Source: Artocarpus heterophyllus
Lineage: Eukaryota > Streptophyta > Magnoliopsida > Rosales > Moraceae
Length of the DNA stretch: 64,000 nucleotides
NCBI GenBank assembly: GCA_025403435.1
Contig: CM046335.1
Location: 11,096,377-11,160,376 of the forward strand
Direction of reading: 5' to 3'
Numbering within the stretch: position 1 is the stretch's first letter; each line of letters starts with the position of its first letter. Of this stretch, positions 1 through 13,915 are shown piece after piece. The notes beneath the pieces are model-generated. The model was given only the letters and a program-made list of their open reading frames with translations. It did no database searches and was not told where the DNA came from. The translations under genes and the position numbers were made by a program.

Positions 1-320
1 GCTCTATTGGTAATCATGAATCATGATTAATTTGACTGGTATGAAAACGAAATCAAATTTTTGGACAAGTTTGATGTAATTTGTCGTTCTGTTCTCATTT
101 TTTGAGGAAAAAGGTCTAATAGTAATTTCTCTTTTGAAATTTTTGCTAGGGGCTTTGGCATTTTTATCCCTCTACTTTTTAAGCTTTCCCCCTAAACTTG
201 TAATTTTGAAGATTTATCATCCCAACTTGTTTAAAAATTGAAATGTGACTCATTTTACCTTAAATTTTGGTCAGACTAGGGATTGAGAGATTAGTGTGAG
301 AATTTAAATTGGGATTCTAA

Positions 321-1221
321 GGGGCTGTTTGGTTCCCTTTTCAAAAAGTTTTTGTTATTTTCAAAAATACAAAAAATAAAAATGATTTTCAAACTATGTT
401 TGGTAGTATTTTAGGCCCCAAATTTTTGGAAAACAATTCTAAAAATTTGAGAAAAAGTGAGCAAAAATGAAAACAAAAAAAAAAACTATTTTCTTTTTTT
501 TTTTCAATCTCTCTCTCTCTCTTTTTCTCTCTCCTCAACCCAAAACCCTGCCCTTCTTCCTCCTCTTCTGCCCATCCCATTAGTGACCTAAGTGACCCAC
601 CCAGCCCCTCCTCCCACCTTACCAAAGCAACTTGCCTTGTTGGAGCCCGACTTGTTTGCGATGGGAAGCTCACAACAAGAATCTCAGCTTGGATCTCGAA
701 GGGAAGCTCACCGTCAGTGGTGGAATTGGGTTCGTCGAGAGTGGGGGTGAGGGTTTGTCAGGGGTGGAAATGGGTTCATTAGGAGTGGAGGCGAGGGTTC
801 GTCAGGGGTAGAATTGGGTTAGTCGACCGAGGGGGTTACAAGGCTGGTCGGCGTGAGGCTGAGCTGGTCAAGGACGTTGGGTTGTCTGGGGCCGTTGGAG
901 TTGGGCTTCGGGTTCATCAAGATGGCCATCGCCGGTGTCTCTCCTCACCGGAGAAGAGGAAGATGAAGAGGATTTCCTCTTCCTTTAGTGGATATTAATA
1001 AAAAAAATTATTAATATATTAATAATTAGTTTTTTTAAAATTAAATTTGAGTTTTATTTATATTAATAATTTTTTTAATAAAAATAATTTTTTTTCAAAA
1101 CATACCATTATATACAACCAAACACAATTTCAAAAACAATCCTAGTATATTTTTCAAAATATTCTCATTTTCAACTTTTTCGAAAAACAAAAACAAATAA
1201 AAACACTACCAAATAGGCCTT
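321..1221. mobile_element. Tourist-like (PIF/Harbinger) non-autonomous TIR element
   Basis: The left end GGGGCTGTTTGGT and the inverted right end AGGCCTATTTGGT match at 10 of 13 positions. TAA flanks both sides (318-320 and 1222-1224), as expected for a PIF/Harbinger 3-bp target duplication. The subterminal DNA is AT-rich with runs of 'caaaaa'. The middle (about 500-980) is GC-richer, with a CT-rich stretch followed by G-rich gene-like sequence but no convincing reading frame. About 900 bp is long for a MITE, so captured host DNA in the core is possible. Confidence 0.5.
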
Positions 1222-1819
1222 AAAGTTTTCGGTCAGACATGCTTTTTCATCACAAATTTAATACAACCACAGAATGGGCCATTGAAAGACTTTAGCAAGT
1301 TAGGGAGACAAGTTGCAAAAATTAGAAGGGGAAAGTTGTTAACATGTGAAAAGTTCAGCGGCAAATGTGCAAAATACTATCTTCACATACCCATCTATTT
1401 GTCTATAGCATGAATACAAAGACCTAACAAGAAAAGAAAAGAAAAGAGCTGACCTAATTTTACTTAAATGATAGACTTAGTTTCACTAGCGTTAACCAAA
1501 CAACAGAAGGGCTTAAAAAAAAAAAAAAAAAATTGTTTCTCTAAGAAAAAAATCTTTAAATAAAATGTCACTTTAAACATAAAACAAATTCAAGAACCTC
1601 ATTGCATAGAGACTGGAATGAAAGTCTCTATTTATGTTGTTTTCAACATGATTATACGTACAACGATAGAGATTATTCTATACGTACAACTTCATGTCTC
1701 AACAGCTATAAACAAGTAATTATTATCAGTATCGTTGCTCTTCAACACTCTCAAGCTTAAGCTTTACCACATCTTTCAAAGCTATCAAGTCATTTTTTAG
1801 ATGAGAGAAAATTGATGGT
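1222..1819. other. 3' flank of the HAK gene, no gene seen
   Basis: AT-rich DNA between the TIR element and the stop codon of the minus-strand HAK gene. It holds an A-run near 1516-1531 and probably the gene's 3' UTR. I see no coding or RNA gene. Confidence 0.5.
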
Positions 1820-4800
1820 CTAAAGCTCATAAGTCATGCCCACCTTAAGCATTCGCTTGTGAGGAATTTCAAACACCTTGTCGGTCTGCCTCAAATTCTT
1901 CTTCAAGAAATTGTACGCATAATCAATCAAGATCCTCTTAGCAACTCCAGATCCTTCAGAAGCCACCACTTCATTCTCGCCTATCAAGTGCACAACCCCA
2001 GCCATCCAAGCCATGTCAAGTGCCTCAATCTCTCTATCCAACATCTCATGTCGCTTCGAAGTATTTGCATTCTCGACATTCTCCTCATCAGTGATCACCC
2101 TCTCTTTCGATTCCCCGACATCATTCTCCGCATCGACAACCTCTCCTTTAGCAATACTCTGCGTCATGCTTATGTGGAATAGCCAAAAGTCATCCTTGAT
2201 AAACTCCTTCAATTTCTCAACCAGCATCTTTTCAAACGATTCGTGCTCGTTTCGAACATCATTGTAACCATATCTCGCAACGCAACGGAAGACATTGAGG
2301 TCTTTAGGCTCCACTCTGCGAAAGAGGAACCGTTCCTCCGGCGGAACCTTGCTTATAGGCAAAGATTTGATGGAGACAAAGACTAGTACCGAGTGCAAGG
2401 CGGGAACATTTGCGGCGTAGCGCTTGAAGATGGGAGGGATTCCCTGGACAAGTTCAGAGTAGAACATCGCAAGGCCCGGTAACCGACAGAAGTTTGCATT
2501 GTTGGTGATCTCCTTGAATTTCTCTGAAGAGATTTTGTGGTCGAGCTCGTAATAGTACTTTCGGCGGTAGACATCATTCCAAACGAACATGACAGCCATT
2601 AGAAGCCCGGCGAATGCAAGAGGAAGGTATCCTCCTTGCTTGAACTTGTAGAGGACTGAGCTTAGATAAAGAAGCTCCACTGATCCAATGATGACAACAT
2701 AGGTGATTACGAGAAGTATGTTGGTCTTCCATATCATTACCATGATTAGTACTAGAAACGACGATGTGAGAGTCATCACAAACACCACAGCTATACCTGT
2801 TTAAATAAACGAGAGTGAATTAGTCTCCAAATATGACATAAAAAAGGTTTGAGACGTCATTAATGTTAAAAGTGTCACAACTAATAAAAAGTGAGTTCAT
2901 TGAGAATTTATCTTTATCAATGTGTGTTATTCAGCACTACCGATATATGATATCATATAGTATTGCTCTAGATGAAGACCATGCAATTGCTATAATTAAC
3001 CATCTAATAATTATTCATAATTAAGTTTTAACCAATCACAAATTTACATTTTAATTACTTGCACAATTCAACATCACTTGAAATAATACCAACATAATAA
3101 ATAACGTTATTAGTGATTTTTACAAAGTAATTTATTTAATGATTGTGTTGCATAGAAGCATGTAAATATATGAACATTTAGTTACGTAATATTCAAAGTG
3201 AAGTAGAATGGTTAGTATTCAATGTGTACCATAGGCATTTCCAATTTCTTTGGTGCTCTTGAAACCCAAAGTGACTGCAACACAAGCCAGCATAAGAAGG
3301 TAGTTGACTTCAGGAACATAAACTTGTCCCTCATACTTAGTGGAGGTGTGGACAATCTTAACGCGAGGGAAACACCCCAATGAGAGGGATTGTTGGATTA
3401 TAGAAAAAGTCCCAGAAATCATGGCTTGACTAGCGATGACTGCCGCTGCTACAGCCACCGCAAACATTGGCCAATACAAATGCTTTGGAATAGACTCGTA
3501 GAAAGTCTGACCGACGACTTCTTTGTTTTTGCGAAGAAAAGAGGCTTGTCCTGTGTACGCCATTATGAGTGCCGGGTATGTTATAGAGCACATGCTGATT
3601 TGAATGGACCTAACAGTGAAGTGTCCCACATCCGCAAATAAAGCTTCAGTTCCTGCATTTGATAAATAATGAAGTTTATACAGAGACAACATGCAGATCA
3701 AGAGTGAGGGAGAACTATTATAAATTATTATAAATCAGGTATCTTCGTTATAGTGAGTCTAAGAGGATTTATGATATTCTTCCTCTTCAGAGTTTTTATT
3801 TACATTTATTTGCTTTTCTTCCGCTGTTTAATTATTGCTCTTGATAATATGATGGGTTTGAAGTGTCCAGTGAATAGAATCATCCCAAAAAAAAAAAAAA
3901 AAAGAAATTTGGAACCTGTTATGGCTAGAACAATGCCACCAAGGGAAATCCAACCGTCTTTTTTGTTCCTCCAAAAATAATCTACAATGTATTTTGGATT
4001 TATGGCTTTAATAACTGTGGGATCAAACTTGACGAAGTTATTAACACCGATGCCAGCGATAAGTGCAAACCACACGCAAATTATAGGAGCAAAAGAGTAG
4101 CCGACTTTATCAGTTCCAAATCTTTGAACCATAAATAAAGCTACCAAGATGGCTACTGATATCCAAACAACCGTATCTGTACCACAAAGAAAACTAATGT
4201 TATAATCCTCTAACAATAACATATTCTAAGTCCTTTAAAATTTATGATCTAAAAAAAAGTGAAAATTAATTTGAGTCCAGTAATGTTGTGTAAAGGAAAT
4301 AAAAAATAAATAAATAAAGGACCTTAATTAGTTAATCTCTGGAATTTTTTTATGACAAGAATGCAAGCTTTAACAGTTTAATTCCCGTGGGAAAAAAAAA
4401 GAGTAAAAATTTCAATGAATATGGGTCACCCTGAGATGACTTATATTTCTTATGACATGAAATCTATGTCCTCATCATGACATGCATATGTGTTGATAGT
4501 TACATTAATACTTTTTGTACGGAGATTAAACAGTATTTGTTGAATTTTCTGGGAGCAAATTATATTCCACGGTTATGTGCGATGTGAAGGGTCGCATGTG
4601 GTGGGGATTCCAACAATTGGTGGGCTTGTAATTAAAGAACAAATGGGATACCTTGGCTCATAGACGATTTAGCATGCTTAATGCCTCCAACAGCCGACAG
4701 AACTGCCATCAAAATTGCATTAAATTATTAATCTGATTTCTGACTATCACAAGTCAAAATCTCGGACTACAACTTTGTGTACAATAATGCGAGAAGTACT

Positions 4801-6306
4801 AAAGAAATATGCCTTACGTGATAATGTTATTTTCATTTGTATTTTAATGCATAATGTTATTTTAAATATTATGTATTTTAATTTGAAATATTAATTTCAT
4901 AATAATTAAATAAAAAAAAAAGTAAATAAATTAACCAATAACAATCATATTATATTTGGTGTCAAATTTATCACCAAATACAACATATGTCAAATTTAGT
5001 GCCAAAAATAATATTACATTGGAGAGTGATTTTCCTACTATTCAAATTTTAAAATTTAACATTAAGAGACTAAGTTGGCATTGCAGTGTAGATGCTCTAA
5101 GCACTACTAGCCAGCCAATAATTAAAACAAACCTGAGATGCAAGGAGTGAGGACCCCATCGCCAATAACCATGGAGGTGCCAAGCATGGTGGCGAACAAC
5201 AAGATGAACTTGGCGGACTTGCTATTCTCAAGCTTTGACTTCAGCCTTGAAGCTCGCTTTAGACGGTTGTTGGGCAGCTCAAGCTGGAAATTGGAAACAT
5301 CTTTGTCCTCAGCCTGCTCGCTTGGTGTCAATCCCACCTTTGCATATCGGCATATAAGAGAGTACAAAGCAAATGTCCCTCCTAATTAAGATAATTAATC
5401 TTGTCCAAAATCAACAATATATATAGATAAGACAATAATTTTTTATCTTAATAAAGAGAATGATGAGAAGAATGAGTTTGTTACTTGGGTCATATGGTAT
5501 GATTTCTTTTTTTCCTTATACGATATGGAATTGAACTTGCGATCTTTCAAGCTCAAACACCATTTCGCTTGACTATCTTATCTTATTTGACTTAGTGGTC
5601 ATTAACGTAAGATGAAAATTAGGCGATGAAGAATCATAATTCTTTCGCCAAGTGATATTGTCATAATAGGTTAGTAGTGCTTGATTCATATGCGCAAGTG
5701 TCTAAGGTTACATTTATGCATTGATTTAACATTATTGCAACGGTGGAGCATGACTCAAGCATCCCTTTACCACAAGAAATTTGATGAGAAGACTGCGGCC
5801 TAGCGTGGTGTGTATAATAAGTCTACACTCGTTAGTGTTTCGGAGAATTGAGAAACCTATACATGTGGTCCTAGATATAGTTTCTTCTCAGTTTGTCCAC
5901 ACTAGGCTGCTTTGGTACCAAGTAGAAAGTGCTAGGCTTCCAACTCTCATTTTTCCAAGCAGGGAAGGGAAAAAGAAAACTAGTTAATTCTTTTTAGGGA
6001 TTTGCTTTTGGATATATACTAGTTGAAAAGTAGTTTATTAAGTATATTAATAAAAAAATAAAAATAAAAAAACCAAAAAATTAAAGAAAAAACATTTTAG
6101 AGGAAAAAACTTTTTGGGCGTTTAAAAGAAAAAAACGTTTCAAAAAATAAAAAATAAAAAAACACTTCGGCTGAAAAATAATTAAAAATAAAAAAATATT
6201 TCATAAAAAAACGACAAAATGTTTTGAGTTTTGAGTGGACTAAAAGCATCATGTGAAATTTATTTTTATTATATATATATATATATATATGCGTGTTAAA
6301 AATGAA

Positions 6307-6342
<36 letters not shown>

Positions 6343-7615
6343 CAATATGAAACGTCCAAAATTTTGCACTTCTTGGGTTTTCACTAAAAATATAACAAAA
6401 ATAGAAACATGTTTGAATAAGTCTTAGGGCATGAGGACAAATGACCTTTTCCGTTCTCTTTTTCCTTTGTTTTCTATCTATACGATCATAATAGCTATGC
6501 ATCACACTACAGAGGTTAATAAATACACTGAGGCGAAGAAAACAAGGCTTCGCATTTAGGCAATTAGTGAAAATATTATAGTTTCACCACACAATTAATT
6601 ATTAAAACTGTACATAAACGAAAATTATTGCAAACAAAAAAATATTCCCGCAACAAATGAAATTGATCAAAAGATTCTATAAATTTATTTATGAAATTTG
6701 ATCAAGAAATGGAAATTAAGATCTTACCTTCACCGTTGTCATTGGCTTTCAAGACGATGAGGACGTATTTGAGCAAAGGGATCAAAGTGATTGTGTAAAA
6801 GATCAAAGAAAGAGCTCCCAAAATGTCATCGTCATGTTTGATTCCATGTGGGAAAGTACTATCGTACACATACAAAGGTGATGTGCCAATGTCACCATAC
6901 ACTACTCCAATGCTTTGGAATGCTAGGTGTAAAATCACCGACCAATCAGTCGAAGCCTGTACATATTAATTAACAGTTACAATCCAAATATATACCCACA
7001 CTTTGCTGCGCAAATTACTAATTTACTATGATAAAAATAATAATAACAACAACATTAGTAGTAATAATAATAATAATAATGGTGAATATAATTACCGCTA
7101 TAAATATATTATATATATATGTATATAATATCCCTCCAAAACAATAATAATTTAAGAAGTCAACCTTATTTTGTAACAGGATATACATCAATAAAAAAAT
7201 GAGTTGATTTTTGCATGGAAATATCAAATATGAGTTAATTTAATTAATGAAGGACTATAAATATAAATAATACATATACATATATATATATATATATATT
7301 TTCCTATACGTTACTAATTAACATATCTATGTTCACCAAAATAACTATATGTATATCCATTGATATGTTAGTTTCGCTAGTTATTTAACATATTAGTCTG
7401 TTTATATAATTTCACTGGAAAAAAAATTTATATGTTCACTAAAAATGACTAATTTTATTAATATATGACATATGTATGGTTTTATTATTTTCTAATATGC
7501 TTTAAGTCGTCTTTTTTATTATTTTTTTTCAAGGGAAAAAAAAGTCCTCTTTTTTTGTTTGAGCAAAAACCTCAAATCGCGTGTGAAGTCTATCTTGATT
7601 GCAAAATCAAACGCG

Positions 7616-7650
<35 letters not shown>

Positions 7651-7932
7651 AAAAAAAATATGACAATAGCAAAATAGAGCAATAAAAATTGAGAAGAAGG
7701 AGATTGATAATGATAAAATTGATGAGCAGTATAGTGCCTTGGAAGTATGGCCATAACTGTGACCGCGAATACTACGGGACTCGATGTCCAAGGAGTCATA
7801 TCTTCGCAGCTTCTGCCATGAAAGCTTCTTCGCTTTCAGTGCCTTCTCTTCAGAAACTTCCACCTGATCTTCTTCTCTTTCTTCTATCGACTCTTCTCTT
7901 CTACTTTCACCAGGTGCCAATATTTCATCCAT
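1820..7932 (-). CDS. HAK5-like: HAK/KUP/KT high-affinity potassium transporter, HAK5/HAK1-like, 7 exons
   Basis: This gene encodes a multi-pass plasma-membrane K+ transporter of the plant HAK/KUP/KT family. Exons on the minus strand are 7932-7738, 6956-6728, 5381-5133, 4702-4652, 4176-3916, 3652-3230 and 2796-1820. They join in phase to 2385 nt (794 codons plus stop), the usual family length. Seen in the protein: an acidic N-terminus ([10 protein letters not shown]) ending in [10 protein letters not shown], the signature [15 protein letters not shown] at about residues 82-96, [10 protein letters not shown] at the end of exon 3, [25 protein letters not shown], and a long cytosolic C-terminus ending in KVGMTYEL. 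The short 51-bp exon 4 is typical of the family. I chose the start at 7932 because an in-frame upstream extension has no family counterpart. All introns are GT-AG except intron 1, which needs a GC donor (7737-7736). Placement with clade I (HAK1/HAK5), whose members are often induced by K+ starvation, is inferred from the N- and C-terminal motifs. Confidence 0.93.
6270..6340. repeat. (AT)n microsatellites in HAK intron 2
   Basis: Two AT dinucleotide runs, about 6270-6290 and 6311-6340, lie in the intron between exons 2 and 3 of the HAK gene. Such runs are usually length-polymorphic. Confidence 0.85.
7619..7647. repeat. (TA)n microsatellite in HAK intron 1
   Basis: An uninterrupted TA dinucleotide run of about 29 bp inside the first intron of the HAK gene. 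Confidence 0.85.
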
Positions 7933-8202
7933 TTTCGATATATTTATATATATATAAGAAATAGAAGAAGACTGATGAACGTGTAATATTATTAGTACGT
8001 AAGAGTATTTAGAGAGATATGATCGTGAAGAGAGAGAGGTTTGGTGCAGCTGCAACCTCGAAGGTGTAGAAGTTTCGTTTGTGATCTGGGACTAGGAAAA
8101 TATAAAGACAAATGAAGGGCCCCACACATGCGCGTAAGAACTATATATTAAATTAGACTAACCATCCAGACAACGTTAGACAGATTAATTTGATTATTAA
8201 AA

Positions 8203-8349
8203 AGGTGTTTAAGAGAAGAGTTTCAACTTTAAAGATTGAAACGTACATTGTAATTGTATAATATAAGAACTTTACACTTGAATATATTTTTATTTTACAG
8301 TGTAGTATATAGAGTTTTACATTATTTTAAACCGCTCTTCTAAACACCT
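8203..8349. mobile_element. MITE of the window's common 'AGGTGTTT' family
   Basis: Inverted ends AGGTGTTTAAGAGAAGAG and AGGTGTTTAGAAGAGCGG lie about 147 bp apart. The inside carries the family signature (a 'taagaactttacac' stretch and a 'ttttacagtgtagta' stretch). It lies about 0.3 kb upstream of the HAK start codon, so it may sit in the promoter. Confidence 0.6.
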
Positions 8350-8773
8350 TATTACAAGTATTTTTAAAGAAATGGTTAGGTTAATAGTTAATCCACTTGT
8401 TTTAGTCTTTGCCGATCGAAAAATAAAAATAAAAGAGTTTGATCTCGTGAAACTACAAACACCCCAACCTAGACATTATAACATATATACACAATGCATA
8501 TAGAATATTGTATGTATTGTTATAGACATTTGTGTGTGACTAGTGGTGAAATTAAACTTTATCATATGATATTTGTTTTATATCAAAGAAACTTATATTA
8601 TAATATTGGGTCATACCAAGGAAAAAAATAACTAAAAGAATATAGTTTCCTTTTAGTACTCTTCGCTGGCCAAAACCTTCACAAACCGTGACAAAATACT
8701 TTTTGTTTAATTTCACAGCTTTAGCCTTGCCACTGAATAATGCTCTCAATATACGCGTACTTGAAACTGTTGC

Positions 8774-8894
8774 TTTGTTTAGGAGAGTAGTTTCAACTAT
8801 ATAGTTTAAACTATAATAGTATAAAGTTCTTACATGTTATAGCGTAAAGTTTTTATATGTATAATTTCAACAACTCTTTCAAATACCCTATTTA
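8774..8894. mobile_element. MITE, same family, diverged
   Basis: The ends TTTGTTTAGGAGAGTAGTTT and (inverted) AGGGTATTTGAAAGAGTTG flank an AT-rich core with 'aaagttcttacatgttatag'. It is a second copy upstream of the HAK gene. Confidence 0.5.
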
Positions 8895-9262
8895 ATGGTT
8901 TTCTTTTTAGATTTAGGCATTTCACTTCTAAAATTATATACCAATTTAATTGTTTTCTCATTGCAGTACTCTAGTTCTATCTTTTTTTCTCTTTTAACAT
9001 GTTTTGCTCGATGCATTTTCCACAAAAAAAAAAAAAAGGTTATTACTTGATGCACCACTTAAAAAAAATTCCTTTGATCCGAACTGAATTTTCTAAAACA
9101 ACAAGAAGAAACTATTTTTGGAAAGCAGCCCTTCCATTTAAAGCAAAACCTTTTTTGCCAATCGGAAAGTAACGTTTCCATTGTGAATTATCGGCTTTTT
9201 TCCAAGTCTTAAAAAGGGCAAAATTAAATTATGCCATATTTATCTGAATTTCTTCGCAATGT
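8895..9262. other. Intergenic, no gene seen
   Basis: AT-rich DNA with several poly-A and poly-T runs. I see no coding sequence, RNA gene or clear element. Confidence 0.4.
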
Positions 9263-9691
9263 CCCCCAAATAATAATAATTTAATATGTATAAATAATAA
9301 AATTTATTTAGAACTTTATCTTTAAAAAATCAAAACTTTCTTTCATTAGTCAAGTGTATAATTTCAATATATAGATATTAGATAATGTCTTTGTTTTTTT
9401 TCAAAACTCTTGTTATAGTTGTATTATCTCCCATAAAAATTTAAATTTATGATCGAATTTTCTATTGCCCCTCAAATAATAATAATTTAATATATATAAA
9501 TAATAAAATTTATTTAGAACTTTACCTTAAAAAACTCAAAACGTTCTTTCATTAGTAAAGTATATAATTTCAATATATAGATATTAATTAATGTCTTTGT
9601 TTTTTTTCCAGAAGTTTAACTATAATTCAAATTTTTTTACAGTTGTATTATCTCCCATAAAAATTTAAGTTTATGATGGAATTTTCTATTC
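9263..9691. repeat. Tandem duplication of a roughly 0.2-kb unit
   Basis: Copy 1 (about 9263-9466) and copy 2 (about 9467-9691) both start with a C-run followed by 'caaataataataattta'. Both run through 'tatataatttcaatatatag' and 'gttgtattatctcccataaa' and end near 'gaattttctatt'. Copy 2 has about 20 bp of extra sequence before the 'gttgtatt' segment. The copies are similar but not identical, so the event is not recent. Confidence 0.8.
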
Positions 9692-12600
9692 CAACTTATG
9701 AACCCAAAGTTGGCATGTTAATAGAAAGTCTGAGGTCTCGTGATACTTCTTACTCTCTCTCTTTTTTCTTCTTTTCTTTTGAAAATATATTATCATAAAA
9801 TTTTTAGTCAACATCACGTGCCCTAACGTACAAAATCTTAACTTTAAAAACATCGTACAGGCCATCACATGTGTCTTCATGTACACCCAGTTTTTCCAAT
9901 GGACAGCTGTTAAAGTTAACAGAAAAGAGCGAGAGAGACCAATGAAAACTCTCCAGAACATTAATTCGTCCACGTGGCAATCATCAACACTAGTTGTCTA
10001 GTTATTATCCAGGACCTTAATGCACGAGAGTTAAACACTTTTGTCGCTTTGCAGTTGTTGGAGGCTGATGAATGTCACGTATGGATTAGTGATCATCACG
10101 TGTGACGTGTGAGTAAAGCCTAAGCTGTATCACGGGGAAGGCTCTCCAACTGTTTTCACTTTTTTTTTTTTTTTTGGTTCATCTCTTCTTGGAAATTTCT
10201 AACAACTATTCTTCTTCACCATTGGTTATTAAGTATGGAAAATCATCTTCATCCCCCCTAAGATTATCACCTTATAATTTTATTACTTATAAAACTATGA
10301 GTTACAGTTTAATATATAGTATGTTTTTAAATTAAGTTTTATTATTATGTTAGTAGCGAAATTATAACCCTATAGGATTAAATAAGATTGTTCATAAATT
10401 TGACTGTTAAATTAATTTAACAGTACAATAATGTAAATATTACCTTAGTGTTTGACACATCGGTTGTTCTAATTTGTCACAATATAAAACTAATTTAATA
10501 TTAAAAAACTACAGTATCAAATTTTCACTAACTACAATATTTAAACTTAATTTTTTGATTTTTTACCAAATACCCTATAAATATAAACACTTATAGATTC
10601 TACTGTTGAAAAATTAATCTAATAATTAAAACAAAATTTTCTACAAGTAACATGAAACCATACCATTAAAATTCCTGTCTTTAAAAATTGATAGTAGGAA
10701 ACAACAACACTGCTTTAAGAAAAATAATAATAATAACAATGAAAAATAAAATAAAATAAGCGTTCCACCCTGCAAGTGTCAAAAGCGTCATTCACTTATA
10801 AAAATAAAAATAAAAAAAAAAAAAGTAGAGTGGAGTTCTCAATTCTATCCCAAAAGAAAAGGAATTTAACTCCTGAATCAAGGGAGCCTTTGTGACGTCA
10901 GCGATCAGTTTAGTAAACTTTTTAAAAATATTAATCTTCTTGTATAAATAAAGGACTACAAAAGGGGTTCAATGAATCTTGAATAGATATGATTAGTAGT
11001 TTCATTGTGTGAATACAATTAATTTATAAGGTGTTTGAAAAAATAAGTTGAAATTAAGAGTTAAAACTGAAAGTATTATAGTATGTAATATTTTTACATT
11101 AGAGTATATTTTTTTTAACATTATAACATGAGAGAACTTTAGACTGTCTAAGAAAGAATTGATGAGTTGCAACGAGTATTGTATTTTAGTTTTCATGAAT
11201 CAAAGAATTATATGTTTTATTGACAATAATCTACTTGGACCATTTGCCTGCAATCATAAAAGTGATGATCAAATGTTATGCATCACTGCGAATATTTGAA
11301 CCCAATTTAGTCAAGTGTTTGTGAATAAAATGATCTGCAGAATTATGTAAACGTATATACCTCATTTCAGCTATTTTTTTTAAAAAAAAAAGATATGTCA
11401 TTGAAAAAAGTTACTGCCACTCCACAAAATGTTCAAAAATTTCGCAGACACATACATTACTGATTTATTAAAAGAAAAAAGTCTTTATTCTTGTAATTTT
11501 AATGAAACAACGAGTGAGCTAATTTAGCTACTAATTAAAGTGCACCGAAATAATCGATATATATATATATTTTTTTTTCATGAAACATTAAGGACTGACG
11601 TGACGATTAACTTTTTTTTTCATCGCTTTTTAAACAATTCCGTTGGCTTTTATGAGTAGGAGCCTACACAAAATCGTACTTTTAGTTTAATCAAATTTAA
11701 ATAACTTCTTTATTTTCCCCTATTTTTGAATCCAACTGAACGAATGTTTTTTTTAGTTTACAATTATTTTTGTCTCCCTCCTGCAACTTTGGCTGTTACG
11801 TCGTCCTGGCCTTGAAATTGGTAAAAAGTTACTACAATAATAGATCACTCTTTGACACTAGATCCATAATGCTAAATAAATAAGACGTATTTTAGCCGTT
11901 GGATCGCAGGCAGTTCGTGGCAGATCCCCTTCAATAAAAGCGAATTTTTTTAAGTAAATGAATGCAGACATTTATAACAATTTCTCTCGCTTTCCACATT
12001 TGGTTTTTTCTTTTCTTTTATTTTCTTTTTACCTTTTCTGAATTGTTTATATAAAGTTCGTTGGATTATACCAAAAAACTTTGTTTCAATTGCGGTTTCA
12101 CATGCGCCAAGCATAAGAAACGGGAAACACTCCCCGTTTGGTTCACCATTTCAAACAGTTTAAGGAATGATAAGCACAACTTAAATTTCAGTTCAGCTAG
12201 TTCAGTAATCCAACCTTTTGGAAAATTCAGTTTAAACTGCCCAATTGGAGTTTATCACCTCCCTCCTTTGCAGTTAAAACCATTTTTGAATAGTGAAAAA
12301 ATCAACCAATTCACCCCACTCTTTAAATTTACACTTCAAATACACATCCAAATACACCCATCTTCATTATAATTTAAACGACATTCAAATTTTTCAGTTC
12401 AAATCAATATAATTCGAACCCATAAGTCAGAACAACTATAAACTAAAGACTTCCCGTTAGATTTGTTAGCAATTATTGGACTTCTATAAACAAATTAACC
12501 TAATGGTGTAGTTGCATATATTTAATTAGGTTAAGATTCTCATTCATAAAGGAATGGTAGCTTTCTAACTAAAAAATTGGCAAAAGGGATTGGAATACGC

Positions 12601-13915
12601 GCAAAGGCCGCGTTATGTTGTTGGTTTAACCAAACTGTCCATGCCTTGTCTCAGCAAGAGCATATAAAAAAGTGTAAACCAGAATATTCTCACTCAAGAC
12701 AAAATAATCTCATGCAGTCTTTAAACAATTTAATACTACAAATGCTAAAAAATAACGAAAAATAATAATTATTGAAAAGGAAACGTGGTGAAGCTTCTTG
12801 ACTTTGATGTATTATTATTATTAGAGCAAATAAAGAGTTTGGAATTGTGAGAGTAGGTCAATCCCTATGGACGGCGTTAAGAGCCTAATTCCATATACAT
12901 AAAGACAAGAAATATTATGCAATGAGGTCGACAAGGCATTTGTTCTTGCCTATTAACTATTGTTGCTTTAAAAAAAAATTAATAAAGAACTTAAAGGTAT
13001 TGCTTTCAGTAAATCCTTCTATTATTTGATTGGCTTGTTTGCTTCCATATGTGGTATTTCTTAAATAAATCCTAAACAAAGTTTGGCGCATGATTGGTTG
13101 GGTCTAGGAATAAACCCTTTTTAATCAGGTTACTCCAAGATTGGGTTGGATCAAGGTGAATCAAAGGAAAATACTACTACAAAAGTTTTGGAAGGCTTCC
13201 TAGAAGCTCATTTTCAGTTTCCGAGTCCAAAACTTATTTTTGGTTAGTGTTTATATGACATGGCAAAAGTGCTTTCATTCTCCAAATGTGCTTATGGTGA
13301 AAGTCATAAAATATAATTTGTTAAAAAAGCACCTCTAAAATAAACTTTGAAACATGTATTGGGTTTTCATAAGACATTATAAAATTTATTACTTCATTTT
13401 TATTACCTATTGAAAAATTTAAATCATTTTAGCCAATTTAAGTTCTTTTAAAACTATAATTTTAAATACTTATTGAAAATTTATATTTGTTGTTTATTTT
13501 CTTTTTTTGGCTAGAAGCACAAGCAAAAATTATGCACAAATACCACTTATGTGAAAAGATTGTAGTCTGATTGCTTAAAAGTGTTACATGTGAATAATTA
13601 AATTCATGGCATGGGCTGGCAAGGACTTAGGCCCTGGCCAAGACCCATCACCCATTCGCATGAGATTTTACAACTAAACCTGCCAAGCCCATTTGTCGTT
13701 CCTGAAAGAAGCTAATCATCTTGCACTATTCGCGTGAGATGAAATCCAGATTTCGTCTCATAATAAATCTGTATAGTCGTCATCCAGTTTCTGTTAATGA
13801 GCAATTGAGCGCTATAAGTAAATAGAAGCTCTTCATTCAAGTATTTTATGAAGGACTAATTGTAGAATTGGATCAGCTGAATGTAAAATGCTGAAATATT
13901 AACAGCCTATTAATT
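9692..13915. other. AT-rich intergenic region without a supported gene
   Basis: No conserved protein, RNA gene or complete element is visible. A MITE-like stretch starts at about 11029 ('aggtgtttgaaaaaataag'). A short frame at 12061-12372 has no recognisable domain and biased composition, and I do not accept it as a gene. Confidence 0.4.

Noticed and set aside
389..673. 94-codon minus-strand frame
   Set aside because: It lies in the core of a TIR element, with a low-complexity E/K/R stretch from a CT-rich tract and no recognisable domain.
7933..8055. In-frame 41-codon N-terminal extension of the HAK transporter
   Set aside because: It has no family counterpart, is low in complexity, and the ATG at 7932 gives the usual N-terminus.
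12061..12372. 103-codon plus-strand frame
   Set aside because: No conserved motif, AT-driven composition and no supporting context.
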